Source: Lycium barbarum (lineage: Eukaryota; Streptophyta; Magnoliopsida; Solanales; Solanaceae). From it: a stretch of DNA of 64,000 bases. The stretch lies in the NCBI RefSeq assembly GCF_019175385.1, contig NC_083346.1:90526333-90590332 (forward strand). The letters are read 5' to 3'. Of this stretch, positions 59,799 through 64,000 are shown one piece after another. Under the pieces are notes generated by a model, which saw only the letters and a program-made list of their open reading frames with translations, ran no database searches and was not told the DNA's origin. A program made the translations under genes and the position numbers. Every line of letters starts with the position of its first letter. Position 1 is the stretch's first letter.

Positions 59799-59919
59799 GG
59801 AAAAATAGAAACCAAGACTAGGAAGACAAATAATCCCTCCTTTTCTTGTGTCGAAACGAAAGAGTAATGATTCTTGATCCTGTTTGTTAAAAATTCCTAG
59901 TCTTGGTTTCTATTTTTCC
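59799..59919. repeat. Perfect 25-bp inverted repeat flanked by (TA)n
   Basis: Arms 59799-59823 (starts GGAAAAATAGAAACCAAGAC) and 59895-59919 (ends GTTTCTATTTTTCC) are exact reverse complements around a 71-nt loop. (TA)n lies outside both arms (59761-59788 and 59920-59935). Confidence 0.93.
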
Positions 59920-60604
59920 ATATATATATATATATACGTATATTCGTGTATACCTACATATATAGGGAAGGGAAAAATATGCAATTTTATCAAATAGACA
60001 AAATTGAAAGTGTCCATTAATTGAACATTCCAATTATGACCAAAATTAAAACTAATTGACCAATTAATTCTTTAAAACATGGCCGTAACTAATTATTGCA
60101 ATTATACCCCTATTTGACTTAAATCATGCAATTGGCGATTTCCAATATAGCCACAATTAACACATAGCAATTAATTGACTATTTCAATTGCATCCATAAC
60201 TAATACATTAAAATTGTAAAAATAAAATAAAAAATTTAAATTGATTATATTATTTAACTAACCAATTTCTTGAATTAATGGAGCAAAATACTTGTCAACT
60301 GATATTTAATAATTTAAAAAATTAATTGAATAATTGTTTTGATCTATTTTGAATTAATTTTGACAATACTTTAGTATTGATAAAGACAATACTTTAGTAT
60401 TGATAAAAAAAATTTGTAAAATACTTTAAATGACTTAAAATTTATATTTGAAATTATTTTTCCAAATTAAATGGCAAACTATTATCAAAAACAATTTTGT
60501 AAAAATCATTTTGATTTATAAAATACACATTTCACTCCATTTGAGATCCAAGAACTCTGAGTAATTAAATAAAATTATTGGAGGTAAAAAATTAGGTGTC
60601 AACA

Positions 60605-62700
60605 ACTGCCTCTTCGGTGTTTGGGGATGATAAGCCCATTCCTGATCATCGAAATTTGACGCACCTGATTTTTTGGTCAACCAATTTCAAATTACTTCTC
60701 TTTTTTTTATGCAATTTTCAACTATATCGCTGGACCCTGGTCTCTGGGTTTCCTACATATCTCAGGCTATATGAGAATTCATGCCATTTGTCGTTCGACT
60801 CAATTAGACTTCTAAATGCAAGTTCAAGCGAATTTTGAATTTTCGAATGTCATAACTGAAAAGCTCGGAGTGGTTTGTTGGAGTGTGACTAACTCTTTGG
60901 TGTTGATTCCGCCTATATATCCCTGGTCTTGGGAATCAAGTCACTTGTAGTTCGACTCAATCAGGGAAAAAGGGTATCCCTTATGCAGGAATGCCTTTGT
61001 GTTTTCCAGTATGAGCCTGACCGATTGTGGGAATTTTTGAAAAGAAAACAAGTATGCATGAAATCAAAATCAAATTTGTGCAGCTGAGAACGGGCTGGAG
61101 CGATTTTCTAATTCCTGGCCGGAGAGCTTGACTCTCATGGGCACCCTATCTCGACTGGGTAAGTAAGAAAAAGTTCCATGTTTGCTCTGCATGTTTCTGG
61201 GTCTGGTTTGATCAGCCTGCTCCTCTCCTTAGTAGCTGCTAACCTGCTTCCATCTGTTGGGTAACGTTGGGGTTGACCTCTTAGTCTTTGTTGTGCTTTT
61301 ACCACCCTTGTGTGGTTTTGATTGTATCTTCTTGGTTTTGCCTTTGTGTGGTGACCTTCTTGGCACCGCTTAAAATTAAATGACCATCTTGGACTTGCGT
61401 CCTTGTTTTACCAACCTTGCGTGGTTGCTGATGGCCCTCTTGGATGCTTTCTGAAAGTAAGTGACCTTCTTGGCACTGTTTGCTCTGCTGGACCTCCTCC
61501 GGCTATTGTTTGTATGAAATGACCCTCTTGGCAGTTCATTTTGAATGTCCCTCTTGGCAAGTTGTATGGATGTCCCTCTTGGCAGTTTGTCCGAATGGCC
61601 TTCTTGGCAGTTTTTATGAATGGCCTTTTTGGTGGTTTGTATGAATAGCCCTCTTGGCTGTTTGATATGAATGACCTTCTTGACAGTTTGTATGAATGGC
61701 CTTCTTGGCAGTTTGATATGAATGGCCCTCTTGGAAGTTTGATATGAATGGCCCTCTTGGCAGTATGGCCCTCTTGGCATGCAAAGGACAGATATGGCCC
61801 TCTCGGCTAGATCGTCTTTTTTCATTCTTTGTGTTGGTTGTGACCCTCTTGGTCAAATGTGTCGTTTTGTTCCTTTGTGACCCTTTTGGCTAGATATTTG
61901 CCCTTGTGGCATTTTTGTCCTTTGTAGCCCTTTTGGCTAGATATTTGCCCTTGTGACATTTTTGTCCTTTGTAGCCCTTTTGGATAGATATTTTCCCTTG
62001 TGGAATTTTGTGCTTTTGTAGATCTTTTGGCTAGTTATTTGTATGCCCTCGTGGAATTTTAATCCCTTTACAGCCCTCTTGGCTAGATATTTTCCCTTTT
62101 TGGCCTCCTTATCTTTCCTAGCTTCCTAGGCTTCGTTGTGGTCTGGATCTTCCTCTGATAAGCTATTTTCACCTATTACGAACAAGTAAAGTTAGTAATA
62201 AATGGTCATCCTCCTGACGACACTGGAGACCTACATTCAAGGAGTGTTAGTTTCCTATAAGGTTGATCCACATTGTTATCCTTTCTTGCGTCATGGTTTC
62301 GCCTAATTGTTTGTTTTCTTGGGCCCGATCCCCTTGGATTCGGTAGTTTGAAAGATGAATTTATCTTCAGGTAAAACATTTTTTGCAAATTGTTGATCAT
62401 AAGTTTTTTCAAACATTTGTTTGTAAAAATGTAAATTCTGAAAATTGTTTAAATTAGTTGTGTCCACTGATTGAACCTTCAACTCGCTCGTGTGGATTTT
62501 TGAGACTCCCTCAAAAATTCCGTCCTAATTTAAATCTCGCTTTGGCGAACTCTTGTGCTGAATCTTGATGTAAGAAATTGAGTCCCTCTCAAAATTTCTA
62601 CCCCAGTTTAGGGTTTCAAATTGGCTATGTCTTAAGCCGAATTGCTGAGGGAAAAAATTTTGAGATCTTCTCACAATTCTTTCCCTAGTTTGAGGTTTTG
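60605..62700 (-). other. 3' non-coding region of the minus-strand Tat-like element
   Basis: Reads on the minus strand as block 1 (62480-62690), block 2 (61850-62100) and block 3 (61430-61790), the same order as in the plus-strand Tat element. A GTCGAACTAC-type leader (60800, 60950) and a purine tract at 60605-60618 follow. No coding sequence. Confidence 0.78.
61380..62110 (-). repeat. Minisatellites of the minus-strand Tat-like element
   Basis: 61580-61790 has 25-26-bp units (TGAATGGCCCTCTTGGCAG type). 61850-62100 has about 47-bp units (TAGATATTTGCCCTTGTGGC then AGCCCTTTTGGC). They are reverse complements of GAGGGCCATTCA and CCAAAAGGG units at 33400-34245. Confidence 0.88.
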
Positions 62701-64000
62701 TGTTGCACCTCGTAGTTTCGTCCGTTGAGATTCGTTAGGCGTTAGTTGTCCTAATCGTGGAAACGGGAATTACCTTAGGATATATGAGATTACATGTTCC
62801 CATATTATGGTTATGGGGGTTTAAGCCCATGAAATGAGCTACGGAAGGATTTAAGAACAAACAAATAAAGGAATTGAGTTTGTGGGAACTTTGGTAAAAC
62901 TTGGCAAAATTTTCGGACAAAATTTTGGTCCAAATTGGTGGGGGCATATCTCCTAGAATATGAGGAGTTTTGGTGTGTTTATTTTGTCCAAATTAAATTT
63001 CATCGAGTCTAGTTTCCAACGCAACAAACCGCTCGTCAATGTGACGTCTGAGTAAAACGTTATGGCCATTCTACGACAGACTGTCTGAGCAGAAAATTTC
63101 TGCGGACCATTTGACGGCCCGCAGGAGTTTTGACGCCCCGCAGAAAATTCTGCGGTCCGTCAAATTGACACAGCCCAGCGTCAAATGGTCACAGAGACCC
63201 ATATTTTACTGGGCAGTTCTACGGACCATTTTGACGGCCCGTAGGAATTTATACGGCCCGTCAAAATGGGCACAGAATTGCCCGACGGGAGTTTAAGTTC
63301 CGCTTTATATATTTTGTTCCACTTCATTTGGACATATTATTTTACCATACCAGATCCGAAGGCTCTCTAAAAACCCTCTCTTCCACTCCATAAACTAATC
63401 AAAGCCAAAATCCAAGAGAGATTAAATATCAATAAGCAAGAATCAATATACCCATGTTCTAGAGGTCTTGCTAGGGTTAATAAACTCCAAAAATTCTTTG
63501 GATATTGAAGCTAGGGTTTTTATATAAGTTGATAGCTTGATCCAAAGCTCATTCTTATGAGATAAAAGGTTAGTTTTCATGCTTATTACATATTATCAAG
63601 AATGTTTATTTGTTGAACAACTTGGGTAGAAGGAAAAAGTGGAAGATGAGTTCTAAATGTAGTTTTTATGAGGCTTTTGAGTAGTAGGTTAACTTGAGTA
63701 ATGATTCTTAGTATAATATGGGTATAATATTGCTATGGAAAGTAATAATGGTGATGAAGACGCATTATATGAAAATGTGCTAAAATGGGCATGAAGTTGC
63801 TAGCATAAGTTGAACACAAGGATGAATTTTGAAGGCTAAATCGAATGTGAATACTTGATTATGATATTGTGGATATTATTGTGGTTGTTGGGACTTGTTT
63901 TGTGATATGGTGGAAGTTGACGAAATAGGGGAAATGCTGCCCAATTTTCATTAGGACATGAATTACCCTAGTTTAAATTGAAGAGTTTCATTAAGGCTTA
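62701..64000 (+). repeat. Plus-strand gypsy LTR, 5' 1300 bp, running off the window
   Basis: Starts TGTTGCACCTCG. A segment at 62940-63065 (CATATCTCCTAGAATA, then AACGCAACAAACCGCTCGTC) matches LTR 2 at 19795-19915. TATA-like CTTTATATATTTT at 63303-63315 and the GGGGAAATGCTGCCCAATTT block at 63929-63948 follow. It may be a 5' LTR or a solo LTR. Confidence 0.82.
63096..63272 (+). repeat. Palindrome array upstream of the LTR TATA
   Basis: Inverted pairs such as TTCTGCGGACC...GGTCCGTCAAA, CCATTTGACGG and CCGTCAAATTG, CCATTTTGACGG and CCGTCAAAATGG, and CGGCCCG centres, ending about 30 bp before CTTTATATATTTT. Confidence 0.8.

Larger units (their letters stand above)
52855..60604 (-). repeat. 3' LTR of the minus-strand Tat-like element (about 5.1 kb without its insert)
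   Basis: The right boundary at 60604 is clear. The left boundary near 52855 (TGTGTACTC) is inferred from its distance to the GTCGCCACCTAAT box (52888-52900), the complement of ATTAGGTGGCGAC in the other Tat LTRs. CCCTAGTATTAATG (53018) matches the reversed CAATACTAGGG at 41168. The leader-like CGCGGCTAGGG (59612-59622) parallels 35790. Minor ORFs are not gene-like. Confidence 0.8.
52855..64000 (-). mobile_element. Minus-strand Tat/Ogre-like element, 5' part outside window
   Basis: Its 3' LTR spans 52855-60604 including a nested solo LTR, and internal 3' non-coding sequence extends from 60605. It ends TGTCAACA at 60604 on the plus strand, preceded on the minus strand by CACCGAAGAGGCAGT. This parallels CACTGAAGGGAAAG before the plus-strand Tat LTR. 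A plus-strand gypsy LTR interrupts it at 62700/62701. Confidence 0.83.

Noticed and set aside
61376..61856. 149-codon minus-strand ORF rich in EGHS and RAIHI
   Set aside because: Minisatellite translation in the Tat non-coding tail.

Overview
The window is intergenic heterochromatin from a large plant genome. I infer an asterid, most likely Solanaceae, from the character of the Ty3/gypsy families. I find no host gene, tRNA, rRNA or CRISPR array; almost every base can be assigned to LTR retrotransposons, solo LTRs and their internal tandem repeats. The coding matter is: one decayed gag-pol on the minus strand (7570-12189), a deletion-derived Tat/Ogre-type pol (30803-32338), decayed integrase remnants (18843-19410 and 27648-28205), and two small acidic DPSE-repeat reading frames (1772-2353 and 22227-22484).

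Left half (1-41396) is a Russian doll of five layers whose left flanks all lie outside the window. Outermost is a plus-strand Tat/Ogre-like element (30801-41396, 3' LTR 34969-41396). Into it went a plus-strand gypsy array of three LTRs and two internal regions (15204-30800). The first LTR of that array is broken at 15203/15204 by a minus-strand LTR of which only a 251-bp tip is visible (14953-15203). That tip is broken by a minus-strand gypsy element with LTR 12399-14952 and gag-pol 7570-12189. That element is broken at 7569/7570 by a very young plus-strand non-autonomous element (1-7569) whose LTR copies differ at one base in the 1483 bp visible. A minus-strand solo LTR with a CTAGT target duplication (24492-27034) sits in the second internal region of the array; the paralogous first internal region shows the same site empty.

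Right half (41397-64000) is a second nest. A plus-strand gypsy LTR (41663-50783, in three pieces) is split by a minus-strand solo LTR (41873-43864) and by a Tat-type solo LTR (45043-49327, TTATT duplication). Its internal region (50784-52854) is followed by a minus-strand Tat element (52855 to beyond 64000). The 3' LTR of that element holds another solo LTR (56958-59563, CCTTT duplication), and its internal tail is broken at 62700/62701 by a plus-strand gypsy LTR that runs off the window.

The most interesting signals are not genes. LTRs of otherwise divergent families share short blocks: CATGCCCGCAGGTA, GGGGAAATGCTGCCCAA, a TTACGTCAC block, and palindrome arrays built on CGG-N-CCG just upstream of the LTR TATA box. 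An 8-bp-arm stem-loop lies immediately before the polypurine tract. Two unrelated internal regions carry an acidic ORF with DPSE repeats where gag would be expected. Two oppositely oriented Tat elements keep the same ordered set of three minisatellites between integrase and 3' LTR.
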